Positions 22,168 through 31,231 of a stretch of 60,816 bases of DNA are shown piece by piece. Source of the stretch: Kingella_B sp963529665. GTDB taxonomy: Bacteria; Pseudomonadota; Gammaproteobacteria; Burkholderiales; Neisseriaceae. The translations under genes and the position numbers were made by a program. The stretch's first letter is position 1; every line of letters starts with the position of its first letter. Location of the stretch: NCBI GenBank assembly GCA_963529665.1, contig CAUSAG010000012.1, positions 1 to 60,816 of the forward strand, read 5' to 3'. The notes beneath the pieces are model-generated. The model ran no database searches and was not told where the DNA came from. It worked only from the letters and a program-made list of their open reading frames with translations.

Positions 22168-23715
22168 ATGCAGATTAATCCTGCTGAAATCAGCGATTTG
22201 CTGAAGGCTAAAATTGAAAAATTGAACACGCGTGCCGAAGAAAAAACGCGTGGTACAGTTATTTCGGTTACTGACGGTATCGTGCGTGTTTATGGTTTAT
22301 CGGATGTAATGCAAGGGGAAATGTTGGAGTTCCCCAGTAATACATTTGGTTTGGCGATGAACTTGGAGCGAGATTCGGTTGGTGCTGTGGTGCTGGGCGA
22401 ATATGAGCATATCAAAGAAGGCGACGAAGTCAAATGCACCGGTCGTATCTTGGAAGTGCCAATTGGTCGCGAGTTGGTTGGTCGCGTTGTGAACGCATTG
22501 GGTCAGCCAATTGATGGTAAAGGTCCAATTAATGCAACATTAACTGCGCCGATTGAGAAAATTGCACCGGGCGTGATTGCGCGCAAATCTGTTGATCAAC
22601 CTATGCAAACGGGTTTGAAAGCAATTGACTCCATGGTGCCGATTGGTCGCGGTCAGCGTGAATTGATTATTGGCGACCGTCAAACAGGTAAGACAGCCGT
22701 TGCGCTAGATGCGATTGTGAACCAAAAAAATACGGGTGTGATTTGTATTTATGTGGCGGTGGGGCAAAAAGCATCTTCTGTTGCTAACGTTGTGCGCCAG
22801 TTAGAACAACATGGCGCAATGGACCATACCATTGTTGTGGCAGCTACGGCATCGGAAGCCGCAGCATTGCAATACATTGCGCCTTATTCAGGCTGCACGA
22901 TGGGTGAATACTTCCGCGACCGTGGCGAAGATGCCTTGATTGTTTACGATGATTTGTCTAAACAGGCGGTTGCTTATCGTCAAATCTCCCTGTTGTTGCG
23001 TCGTCCGCCTGGTCGCGAAGCCTATCCCGGCGATGTGTTCTATTTGCACTCTCGCCTACTGGAACGCGCTGCGCGTATCAATGCAGATGAGGTTGAAAAG
23101 CTAACCAATGGCGAAGTAAAAGGTAAAACAGGTTCTTTGACTGCCTTGCCTATTATTGAAACGCAAGCGGGCGACGTGTCTGCATTTGTACCGACTAACG
23201 TTATCTCCATTACCGATGGCCAGATTTTCTTGGAAACTGACTTGTTTAACTCAGGTATCCGTCCTGCTATCAATGCCGGTATTTCGGTATCCCGTGTGGG
23301 TGGCGCAGCACAAACCAAAGTTATCAAAAAACTGGGTGGTGGTATTCGTTTGGCATTGGCTCAATATCGTGAATTGGCAGCGTTTGCTCAATTTGCCTCT
23401 GACTTGGATGAAGCTACACGCAAACAATTGCAACACGGCGAAGTGGTTACTGAATTGATGAAACAAAAACAATTCAACACTTTGAGCACTGCTGAAATGG
23501 CTTTGACTTTATGGGCAATCAACAACGGCTCGTATTCAGACGTTCCTGTCAACAAAGCATTGGCTTTTGAGGCTGAGTTTTTGAATTATGTTCGCACGCA
23601 ACATCCTGACACATTGAACACAATCAATGAATCGGGCGCATTGTCTGATGAAAGCGAACAAGTTTTGGAAGGGGCAATGAAAACTTTCAAAACATCATAT
23701 AGCTATGCAGCCTGA
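22168..23715 (+). CDS. atpA: ATP synthase F1 subunit alpha
   Basis: The 515-residue non-catalytic subunit has Walker A GDRQTGKT at about 169-176. The ligand-sensing motif PGREAYPGDVFYLHSRLLERA and the Arg finger in AGISVSRVGGAAQTK are intact. It has complete length. The C-terminus reads SYAA and the stop lies inside a DUS-like GCAGCCTGAAAA. AGGAGG lies 7 nt before the start. Confidence 0.97.
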   Translation: MQINPAEISDLLKAKIEKLNTRAEEKTRGTVISVTDGIVRVYGLSDVMQGEMLEFPSNTFGLAMNLERDSVGAVVLGEYEHIKEGDEVKCTGRILEVPIGRELVGRVVNALGQPIDGKGPINATLTAPIEKIAPGVIARKSVDQPMQTGLKAIDSMVPIGRGQRELIIGDRQTGKTAVALDAIVNQKNTGVICIYVAVGQKASSVANVVRQLEQHGAMDHTIVVAATASEAAALQYIAPYSGCTMGEYFRDRGEDALIVYDDLSKQAVAYRQISLLLRRPPGREAYPGDVFYLHSRLLERAARINADEVEKLTNGEVKGKTGSLTALPIIETQAGDVSAFVPTNVISITDGQIFLETDLFNSGIRPAINAGISVSRVGGAAQTKVIKKLGGGIRLALAQYRELAAFAQFASDLDEATRKQLQHGEVVTELMKQKQFNTLSTAEMALTLWAINNGSYSDVPVNKALAFEAEFLNYVRTQHPDTLNTINESGALSDESEQVLEGAMKTFKTSYSYAA

Positions 23716-23740
23716 AAATAGGTGAAGAGGGAGTCTTAAA

Positions 23741-24613
23741 ATGGCAGTTGGGAAAGAGATTCTTACCAAAATTCGCAGTGTGCAGAATACGCAAAAAATC
23801 ACACGTGCGATGCAAATGGTATCGACCTCTAAAATGCGGAAGACTCAAGAACGTATGCGCCTTGCACGTCCCTATGCGGATACCGTCCGCTTGGTGATGA
23901 ATCGCTTGGCGCAAACGCAAGCGGATCACGGCATCAAACTGTTGGAAGAGCATAAAACTAAACAACGTGTTGGTTTTATTCTGATTACAACAGACAAAGG
24001 TTTGTGCGGTGGTTTAAATGCAAACGTTCTGAAAAAATTCTTTGCACAGGTTCAGGAATATCAAGACCAAGGCATTGATGTTGAAATTGTGTGCCTAGGC
24101 AGCAAGGGCTTGTTGGCTTGCCAACGTATTGGTTTGAATGTGATTGCGAGCGTAACCAATTTGGGCGATACGCCTAAAATGGAAACCATGCTGGGTGCAT
24201 TAGCAGAAATTTTCCAGCGTTATGAACGACATGAATTGGATGTTATCCATTTGGTCAGCTCGCATTTTGTGAACACCATGAAACAAGAGCCGCATTCGGA
24301 GATTTTGTTGCCCATTGGCGAAGCGGTGTTTAACGAAGATGATAACCAGCAACGAAACTGGGATTATCATTACGAGCCAAGCCCAGTTGCTGTGTTGGAA
24401 TATTTGGTTAGACGCTATTTAGAGTCTGTGGTTTATGAGGCATTGAGCGAGAATATGGCGGCAGAACAGGCTGCGCGGATGGTGGCTATGAAAGCTGCTA
24501 CCGATAATGCAGCCAATGCCATTAAAGAGCTTCGCTTGGTGTACAACAAATCGCGCCAAGCAGCGATTACTACAGAATTGTCAGAAATTGTGGCAGGTGC
24601 AGCAGCCGTATAA
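23741..24613 (+). CDS. atpG: ATP synthase F1 subunit gamma
   Basis: The 290-residue rotor subunit has the conserved N-terminal helix ILTKIRSVQNTQKITRAMQMVS. Another is TTDKGLCGGLNANV. The C-terminal coiled-coil helix is ATDNAANAIKELRLVYNKSRQAAITTELSEIVAGAAAV. Gamma transmits rotation from the c-ring to the catalytic sites. It is 25 nt after atpA, and the junction with atpD carries a DUS copy. Confidence 0.97.
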   Translation: MAVGKEILTKIRSVQNTQKITRAMQMVSTSKMRKTQERMRLARPYADTVRLVMNRLAQTQADHGIKLLEEHKTKQRVGFILITTDKGLCGGLNANVLKKFFAQVQEYQDQGIDVEIVCLGSKGLLACQRIGLNVIASVTNLGDTPKMETMLGALAEIFQRYERHELDVIHLVSSHFVNTMKQEPHSEILLPIGEAVFNEDDNQQRNWDYHYEPSPVAVLEYLVRRYLESVVYEALSENMAAEQAARMVAMKAATDNAANAIKELRLVYNKSRQAAITTELSEIVAGAAAV

Positions 24614-24649
24614 GGCAGCCTGAAAATGCCCGAACAAGGTTAGGATGCG

Positions 24650-26050
24650 ATGATGAGCCAAGGCAAAATCGTACAAATTATTGGTGCTGTGGTGGACGTT
24701 GAATTTCCACGCGATGCCATTCCCCATATCTATGATGCACTGAAACTGGTTGATGTTGATTTGACGCTTGAAGTGCAACAACAGCTGGGTGATGGCGTTG
24801 TGCGTACCATTGCAATGGGTGCAACAGATGGTTTGAAACGTGGTTATGCAGTAGAAAATACTGGTGCCCCGATTACCGTTCCCGTGGGCACTGCCACTTT
24901 GGGGCGCATTGTGGATGTATTGGGAAAGCCCGTAGATGAAGCAGGTGCAATTGATGCTACCCATACGCGCGCCATTCACCAACTTGCGCCTAAATTTGAT
25001 GAGCTATCCAGCGCAACAGAATTGCTAGAAACAGGCATCAAGGTGATTGATTTGCTTTGCCCCTTTGCCAAAGGCGGTAAAGTGGGCTTGTTCGGTGGCG
25101 CGGGCGTAGGCAAAACCGTAAACATGATGGAATTGATTAACAACATCGCCAAAGCGCATAGTGGTTTATCTGTATTTGCTGGCGTGGGTGAACGCACTCG
25201 TGAAGGTAATGACTTCTACCACGAGATGAAAGAGTCTAACGTGTTAGATAAAGTGGCGATGGTTTATGGTCAAATGAATGAACCGCCAGGCAACCGTTTG
25301 CGCGTCGCTTTGACAGGTCTCACCATGGCGGAGCATTTCCGTGATGAAAAAGATGAGAGCGGCAAAGGTCGCGATGTCTTGTTCTTTGTGGATAACATTT
25401 ATCGCTACACGCTTGCAGGTACGGAAGTATCTGCGCTGTTGGGTCGTATGCCTTCTGCGGTGGGTTATCAGCCTACTTTGGCAGAGGAAATGGGACGCTT
25501 GCAAGAGCGTATTACTTCTACGCAAACTGGTTCAATCACTTCTATTCAAGCCGTGTATGTGCCAGCCGATGACTTGACTGACCCATCGCCTGCTACAACA
25601 TTTGCACACTTGGATGCAACAGTTGTGTTAAGCCGTGATATTGCATCGTTGGGTATTTATCCTGCGGTTGATCCGTTGGATTCCACTTCTCGCCAACTTG
25701 ATCCTATGGTATTGGGACAAGAGCATTATGATGTGGCGCGCGGTGTGCAAGCAACATTGCAAAAATACAAAGAATTGCGCGATATTATTGCCATTTTGGG
25801 CATGGACGAATTATCTGATGAGGATAAATTGACTGTGGCGCGTGCGCGTAAAATTCAACGCTTCTTGTCACAGCCGTTCCATGTTGCCGAAGTGTTTACA
25901 GGCTCTCCTGGTAAATACGTTTCTTTACGCGACACAATTGCGGGCTTTAAAGCCATTCTAAACGGCGAATATGACCACTTGCCTGAGCAAGCCTTCTACA
26001 TGGTAGGCGGTATTGAAGAAGCCGTTGAGAAAGCAAAAACCTTAAACTAG
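24650..26050 (+). CDS. atpD: ATP synthase F1 subunit beta (catalytic)
   Basis: The 466-residue subunit has Walker A GGAGVGKT near 150 and the catalytic Glu in GERTREGNDFY. The conserved DELSEED region is modified to DELSDEDK. It is the site of ATP synthesis. Two consecutive ATG codons start the frame; either MMSQGK or MSQGK is possible. A DUS copy lies between atpG and this gene. Confidence 0.97.
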   Translation: MMSQGKIVQIIGAVVDVEFPRDAIPHIYDALKLVDVDLTLEVQQQLGDGVVRTIAMGATDGLKRGYAVENTGAPITVPVGTATLGRIVDVLGKPVDEAGAIDATHTRAIHQLAPKFDELSSATELLETGIKVIDLLCPFAKGGKVGLFGGAGVGKTVNMMELINNIAKAHSGLSVFAGVGERTREGNDFYHEMKESNVLDKVAMVYGQMNEPPGNRLRVALTGLTMAEHFRDEKDESGKGRDVLFFVDNIYRYTLAGTEVSALLGRMPSAVGYQPTLAEEMGRLQERITSTQTGSITSIQAVYVPADDLTDPSPATTFAHLDATVVLSRDIASLGIYPAVDPLDSTSRQLDPMVLGQEHYDVARGVQATLQKYKELRDIIAILGMDELSDEDKLTVARARKIQRFLSQPFHVAEVFTGSPGKYVSLRDTIAGFKAILNGEYDHLPEQAFYMVGGIEEAVEKAKTLN

Positions 26051-26059
26051 GAGATGGGC

Positions 26060-26491
26060 ATGAGTGTCATGCGCGTAGAAGTAGTCAGCAATGAAGAGCA
26101 TATCTACTCAGGCGAAGCCAGTTTTGTGGTTGTGCCAACGGTGAGTGGTGAGCTTGGCATTTATCCGCGACATGAGCCAATTATGAGCTTAGTTCGTCCA
26201 GGTGCTTTGCGTTTAACTGTGCCCAATTCTAGCGAAGAAGTGTTGGTGGCTGTATCAGGTGGCGTATTGGAGGTGCAGCCTGATAAAGTGATGGTGTTGG
26301 CGGATATTGCTGTTCGCAGCACCGAGCTGGATACGGCTCGCGCAGAAGAGGCAAAACGTGCAGCGCAAGAATGCTTGGCGAGTGCGAAGCAATCTAACGA
26401 TAGCGAGGCGCAAGCCAAGGCGTATGCGGCATTAGCGGCTGCGATTGCAGAGTTGAAAACATTGGATTATCTGCGAATCCATAAAAAATGA
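26060..26491 (+). CDS. atpC: ATP synthase F1 subunit epsilon
   Basis: The 143-residue subunit has the beta-sandwich N-terminus (MRVEVVSNEEHIYSGEASFVVVPTVSGELGIYPRHEP) and a C-terminal helical hairpin that can inhibit ATP hydrolysis. I chose ATG 26060, 7 nt after GGAG. An ATG at 26054 is too close to that ribosome-binding site. It is the last gene of the operon, 9 nt after atpD. Confidence 0.95.
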   Translation: MSVMRVEVVSNEEHIYSGEASFVVVPTVSGELGIYPRHEPIMSLVRPGALRLTVPNSSEEVLVAVSGGVLEVQPDKVMVLADIAVRSTELDTARAEEAKRAAQECLASAKQSNDSEAQAKAYAALAAAIAELKTLDYLRIHKK

Positions 26492-26501
26492 TTCAAGAAT
26501 A

Positions 26502-26529
26502 AAAAGCCACCCATCAAGGGTGGTTTTTT
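26502..26529 (+). terminator. Intrinsic terminator of the atp operon
   Basis: AAGCCACCC and GGGTGGTT flank a 6-nt loop, followed by T7. Confidence 0.88.
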
Positions 26530-26622
26530 GTGGACTATCATTTTAGGCAGCCTGAAAACCAGTTCAAGCTCGTCATGCAAGCAGACTACAATTCCCCTAT
26601 CTATCAAAGTACAAAACAAATA

Positions 26623-26699
26623 AAGCTCCCAAGAAAATCTCGGGAGCTTATTCCATTTTCAGGCTGCCTGATCGCAAGCAATATAGGCAGCCTGAAAAC
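26623..26699 (-). terminator. Two hairpins in the atpC-secA gap
   Basis: AAGCTCCC/GGGAGCTT (26623-26649) is followed by a DUS inverted pair, TTTTCAGGCTGCCT with AGGCAGCCTGAAAA (26658-26699). They lie downstream of secA, between it and the atp terminator. Confidence 0.65.
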
Positions 26700-26718
26700 C
26701 ATCAACAGCTTGATTGGC

Positions 26719-29463
26719 TTACACCAATCGTCCGTGGCATTGTTTGTATTTTAAGCCGCTGCCGCAAGGGCAAGGGTCGTTGCGGTGGGTGGTGATGCCA
26801 CGCGCTTCCAACGCATCGGGGAAGTATTGTTTGTCTTCTTCGGTTGGATTGGCGGGGTCAAATGCGCCATTTTCCACGTTTGACCATGTATGCGGCGCAG
26901 CATTTTCAGGCTGCATCATGCTTTCGGGTTCGGGCTGATGCTGCTGAATTTGCGCGCTCACCAAAATGGATGTGGCGTTGTATTGAATGCTGTACCACAA
27001 ATTTTGGAACATGGTAAAGGCTTCGCGTTTGTATTCCTGCTTGGGATCTTTTTGCGCGTAGCCACGCAAGCCGATGCCTTGGCGCAGGTAGTCCATCGCC
27101 GCAAGGTGTTCGCGCCATTGCGTGTCCACTACTTGCAACACCACGCTGCGCTCAAAATTGTTGAACACTTCATCGCCCACCAAATCTTTTTTGGCTTGGT
27201 ATTCGGTATCCACTTGCGCCAGAATGCGCTCTTTCACGTCTTCGTTTTCTAGCGTGTTGTCTTCTTTGAGCCAGCCTGAAACGTCCACATGGACATTAAA
27301 CTCACCCGCCAATTTTGCCATCATGGCGGGAATGTCCCATTGCTCTTCCATGCTGTCGGCAGGCATATACATATCTACGATGCCGCCAATCACGTTGGCA
27401 CGCCATTCTTTCACCAATTCGCTGATGTCTTTGCTGCCCAAAATTTCGTTGCGTTGATGGTATAGCACGCGGCGTTGGTCGTTGGCGACATCGTCGTATT
27501 CCAACACTTGCTTACGCATATCAAAGTTGCGCCCTTCCACTTTGCGTTGGGCGTTTTCAATTTGGCGCGTCAAAATATTGGCTTCAATTGCCACACCAGG
27601 CTCAGGCGCAAGGCGATTGAGAATGGCGGCGGCGCGATCAAGCGCGAATAGGCGTAATAGCGGGTCTTCAAACGATAGATAGAATCGGCTTGACCCTGGG
27701 TCGCCTTGTCGCCCTGCGCGTCCGCGCAATTGGTTGTCAATGCGGCGGCTTTCGTGGCGTTCTGTGCCGATGATGTGCAACCCACCTGCTTCCACCACGG
27801 CTTTGTGTTCGGCTTCCCACGAATCTTCCAAGGCTTGAATTTGCGCTTGTTTTTGTTCATCGGTAAGCGTTTCATCGGCGCGGATGGCATCGGCTTGATG
27901 TTGCACATTACCGCCAAGTACGATGTCGGTGCCACGCCCTGCCATATTGGTGGCGACGGTAATCATGCGCGGTTTGCCTGCTTGAGCAACAATCAGCGCT
28001 TCGCGTTCGTGTTCTTTGGCGTTCAACACGTTGTGTGGCAAGCCTTCGCGTTTAAGCAAATGCGACACCAGTTCGGAGTTTTCAATGGTGGTTGTGCCGA
28101 CTAACACAGGCTGCCCACGCTCGTAGCAATCTTTGATGTCTTTGATAACGGCTTCGTATTTTTCTTCGGCGGTGCGGAAGATTTGGTCGTTGAAGTCTTT
28201 GCGTTGGATGGGCTTATTGGTAGGGATGATGACGGTTTCCAAGCCGTAGATGGATTGGAATTCGTAGGCTTCGGTGTCTGCCGTGCCAGTCATGCCCGAT
28301 AGTTTGGTGTATAGGCGGAAGTAGTTTTGGAAAGTGATGCTGGCAAGGGTTTGGTTTTCCTTTTGCACTTCCACGCCTTCTTTGGCTTCTACCGCTTGGT
28401 GCAAGCCGTCTGACCAGCGTCGCCCGTCCATCAGGCGGCCTGTGTGTTCGTCCACAATCACGATTTCAGGCTGCCCTTCTTCGTTGGGTTTCACTACATA
28501 GTGTTGGTCAAGATGGAATAGGGTGTGGGCGCGCAGAGCCGCCATCAAGTGATGCATCAGCATGATGTTGTTTGAGGCGTAGAGCGATTCGTTTTCTTGC
28601 AGCAAGCCCAATTGGGTGAGAATTTGCTCGGCGTGTTCATGCCCTTGCTCGGAAAGCACAACTTGCATGTTTTTTTCGTCCACCCAGTAGTCGCCTTCGG
28701 GGCTGTCTTCTTTTTCCTGCGGCGTGAGATGGGCGGGCACTTGGTTCATGATTTGGTACAGCTCAATGTTGTCATCGGCTTGCCCTGAAATGATGAGCGG
28801 CGTGCGCGCTTCGTCGATCAGGATGCTGTCCACTTCGTCCACTACGGCGAAATTGAGCTCGCGTTGCACTTTATTGTAGATGTCGTCCACCATGTTGTCG
28901 CGCAGGTAGTCAAAGCCGAATTCGTTGTTGGTGCCATAGGTGATGTCGCTGCCGTAGGCTTGTTGGCGGTGGAATGAATCCATGTTGCTCAAAATAACGC
29001 CAACGCTTAGCCCAAGGAAGTTATAAAGCGGGCGCATGATGCCTGCGTCGCGCTCGGCGAGGTAGTCGTTCACGGTTACAACGTGCGCGCCTTTGCCTGA
29101 CAGGGCGTTGAGGTAAACGGGCAGCGTACCAACAAGGGTTTTGCCTTCGCCTGTGCGCATTTCGGCGATTTTGCCGTCGTGAAGCACCATGCCGCCGATG
29201 AGTTGGACATCAAAATGGCGCATACCCAAGATGCGCGATGAAGCTTCGCGGCAAACGGCGAATGCTTCAGGGAGAATGTCGTCTAGGGTTTCGCCGTTGG
29301 CGAGGCGTTGTTTGAATTCTGCGGTTTTGGCTTGCAGTTGTTCGTCGCTGAGTGCTTTGGTTTGGTCTTCCAGGCTGTTGATTTTGGAGACGATTTTTCG
29401 GTAATGTTTGAGCAGGCGGTCGTTGCGGCTGCCGAAGATTTTTTTGGCGATTTTGGTTAGCAT
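26719..29463 (-). CDS. secA: Preprotein translocase ATPase SecA
   Basis: The 914-residue motor drives export through SecYEG. Walker A is MRTGEGKT and the DEAD-like box is VDEVDSILIDEARTPLIISG. The helicase motif TNMAGRGTDIVLGGNV and the LRGRAGRQGDPGSSRFYLS motif are in the second ATPase half. The C-terminus has the zinc/SecB-binding site CPCGSGLKYKQCHGRL. Length is normal. It is monocistronic; the upstream 600 nt hold no firm gene. Confidence 0.98.
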   Translation of the reverse strand: MLTKIAKKIFGSRNDRLLKHYRKIVSKINSLEDQTKALSDEQLQAKTAEFKQRLANGETLDDILPEAFAVCREASSRILGMRHFDVQLIGGMVLHDGKIAEMRTGEGKTLVGTLPVYLNALSGKGAHVVTVNDYLAERDAGIMRPLYNFLGLSVGVILSNMDSFHRQQAYGSDITYGTNNEFGFDYLRDNMVDDIYNKVQRELNFAVVDEVDSILIDEARTPLIISGQADDNIELYQIMNQVPAHLTPQEKEDSPEGDYWVDEKNMQVVLSEQGHEHAEQILTQLGLLQENESLYASNNIMLMHHLMAALRAHTLFHLDQHYVVKPNEEGQPEIVIVDEHTGRLMDGRRWSDGLHQAVEAKEGVEVQKENQTLASITFQNYFRLYTKLSGMTGTADTEAYEFQSIYGLETVIIPTNKPIQRKDFNDQIFRTAEEKYEAVIKDIKDCYERGQPVLVGTTTIENSELVSHLLKREGLPHNVLNAKEHEREALIVAQAGKPRMITVATNMAGRGTDIVLGGNVQHQADAIRADETLTDEQKQAQIQALEDSWEAEHKAVVEAGGLHIIGTERHESRRIDNQLRGRAGRQGDPGSSRFYLSFEDPLLRLFALDRAAAILNRLAPEPGVAIEANILTRQIENAQRKVEGRNFDMRKQVLEYDDVANDQRRVLYHQRNEILGSKDISELVKEWRANVIGGIVDMYMPADSMEEQWDIPAMMAKLAGEFNVHVDVSGWLKEDNTLENEDVKERILAQVDTEYQAKKDLVGDEVFNNFERSVVLQVVDTQWREHLAAMDYLRQGIGLRGYAQKDPKQEYKREAFTMFQNLWYSIQYNATSILVSAQIQQHQPEPESMMQPENAAPHTWSNVENGAFDPANPTEEDKQYFPDALEARGITTHRNDPCPCGSGLKYKQCHGRLV

Positions 29464-30088
29464 TGATGGGTTTCCTTTGTGCGTTTGGGTACGCTAGATT
29501 TGCGGCAAATGGGGCGGATTCTATCACATTTAGGCTGCCCATTTGGGGATGGGTAAGATGGGTTTAAAGCAAGCGGAGTGCAGAAATGCCAGATTTAACG
29601 TTTCTTTACTCTTTAAGGTAGCCTGAAAATGGTGCGCGAATGGGTTGATTGGATGGCTGGCATTGTTGGGCTGGCTGTGCGCTGGCTTGCGTTTATGCTT
29701 ATTATATTTATGCGCAACAGGCAGCCTGAAAATGGATAACGTGGCAACAATATGCCAAAGTGGATTTTCAGGCTGCCTATTGGCGTGTCTTGCAAAGCGC
29801 ATGGGGTTGTGTGGCGTGGTGCGCGGCGCAACGCGCGAGAATGGCAAAAAGCGGTTTGGCAATTTTGCTGCGCGATACGGATTATTGCTGGCGTTTGGCA
29901 AGGTTTTCAGGCTGCCTTTGGGGTGTTATGTTGCGTTATTGGTTGTTTGGATGATTTTTTGCGGCATTTTTGCGCTGGCGCAAATTTTTTTGGGCTTGGG
30001 GGTAACTTGTTTTGTTAGTTTTCGTTAAAATGGGTTTGTAGTAAGTTGTAGTTTCTTTTTTTTAACCATTTTTGTAAGGAGTTTCGTT
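29464..30088. other. Gene-poor, DUS-rich intergenic region
   Basis: The 625 nt between secA and ppk2 have several DUS (one variant AGGTAGCCTGAA at about 29615, others at 29718, 29768 and 29906). A 75-codon frame from 29803 (MGLCGVVRGATRENGKKRF...) has one hydrophobic stretch at its end, and other frames overlap it. None has a ribosome-binding site or a family signature. I regard it as non-coding or decayed. Confidence 0.55.
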
Positions 30089-31009
30089 ATGCCTGTTAGT
30101 CATCAATTGCAGCCGTTTGAGCAAGTGGATTTGGGGGACAAAAAGGATAGTTTGAAGGTGTTTGAAGAGGCAGTAATGAAATATCGCGGGGCGGTGTCGC
30201 AAGAGGATAACGACCGTGCGCCGTTGCCTGCGGATTATCCTTATGATGAGCGGATGAGCCGTCGGGTGTATGAGGCGGAAAAGGAGAAATTGCAGATTGA
30301 GCTGCTGAAAGTGCAAAGCTGGGTGAAAGACAGCGGGCAGCGGATTGTGAGCTTGTTTGAAGGGCGCGATGCGGCGGGCAAAGGCGGGACGATTAAGCGT
30401 TTTATGGAGCATTTGAACCCGCGTGGCGCGCGGATTGTGGCGTTGGAAAAACCCACGGAGGTGGAACGCGGGCAATGGTATTTTCAGCGTTATATTCAAA
30501 ATTTGCCCACTGCGGGCGAGATGGTGTTTTTTGACCGCTCTTGGTACAACCGCGCGGGGGTGGAGCGGGTGATGGGATTTTGCACGCCGCAGGAATATTT
30601 GTTGTTTATGCGCCAAACGCCTGAATTGGAGCGGATGCTGATTGATAGCGGCGTGCATCTGTTTAAATTTTGGTTTTCGGTGTCGCGCGAGGAGCAGCTG
30701 CGGCGGTTTGTGTCGCGCTATTCCGATCCTTTGAAGCATTGGAAATTATCGCCCGTGGATGTGCAATCGCTTGACCGCTGGGATGCTTATACGGAGGCGA
30801 AAAATGCGATGTTTTTCCATACGCATAATAAGAATTCGCCGTGGGTGATTATTAAATCGGACGACAAAAAACGGGCGCGGCTTAATTGCATTCGCTACTT
30901 CTTATATGCGTTGGATTATCCAAACAAGGATTGGGACGCGATTGGCGAGCTGGACGAACTTTTGGTTACGCAGCCTGATATGAATGCGGTGGCGCAGGAG
31001 GGGGGGTAG
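30089..31009 (+). CDS. ppk2: Polyphosphate kinase 2
   Basis: The 306-residue protein has the PPK2 Walker A GRDAAGKGGTIKRF and Walker B FFDRSWYNRAGVERVMGF. Lid Arg and Lys motifs follow in VSREEQLRRFVSR and the DDKKRARLNCIRYFL segment. PPK2 transfers phosphate between polyphosphate and nucleoside di/triphosphates (usually GDP or ADP). The ribosome-binding site is AAGGAG. A run of seven Gs (31000-31006) sits at the end of the gene, encoding EGG then TAG; slippage there would only alter the tail. Confidence 0.93.
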   Translation: MPVSHQLQPFEQVDLGDKKDSLKVFEEAVMKYRGAVSQEDNDRAPLPADYPYDERMSRRVYEAEKEKLQIELLKVQSWVKDSGQRIVSLFEGRDAAGKGGTIKRFMEHLNPRGARIVALEKPTEVERGQWYFQRYIQNLPTAGEMVFFDRSWYNRAGVERVMGFCTPQEYLLFMRQTPELERMLIDSGVHLFKFWFSVSREEQLRRFVSRYSDPLKHWKLSPVDVQSLDRWDAYTEAKNAMFFHTHNKNSPWVIIKSDDKKRARLNCIRYFLYALDYPNKDWDAIGELDELLVTQPDMNAVAQEGG

Positions 31010-31047
31010 TTTGAACGAGAGAGGCAGCCTGAAAATGTGGTGAATCT

Positions 31048-31092
31048 GTTTTAGCTTCGCTGAAACTCGTTCCGCCCGTTTTCAGGCTGCCT
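31048..31092. repeat. Dispersed GC-rich repeat, partial copy (family 2)
   Basis: GTTTTAGCTTCGCTGAAACTCG-like sequence ending in a DUS. It resembles copies near 38635-38680 and 53859-53900. The shared core is TTTTAGCTTCG with CTCCGCTTCGCT and then a DUS half. Confidence 0.5.
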
Positions 31093-31173
31093 TTTGGGTA
31101 TTGGTAACACAGTGGCGGTAAACTTTATTTTGCAAGGCTTTAAGTATCGCCGAATAACCATTCTGCAAATAAA

Positions 31174-31215
31174 TAGGCAGCCTGAAAACGCCATAAACCG
31201 TTTTCAGGCTGCCTA
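31174..31215. terminator. DUS inverted pair between ppk2 and the MFS gene
   Basis: TAGGCAGCCTGAAAACG and CGTTTTCAGGCTGCCTA form a 17-bp stem with an 8-nt loop. It ends 17 nt from the MFS gene stop and may terminate both convergent genes. Confidence 0.75.
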
Positions 31216-31231
31216 ATTTAATGGTTCACAA

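Noticed and set aside
29645..30028. 127-codon frame between secA and ppk2
   Set aside because: Overlapping frames of similar length, several DUS-encoded peptides and no start signal; not distinguishable from noise.
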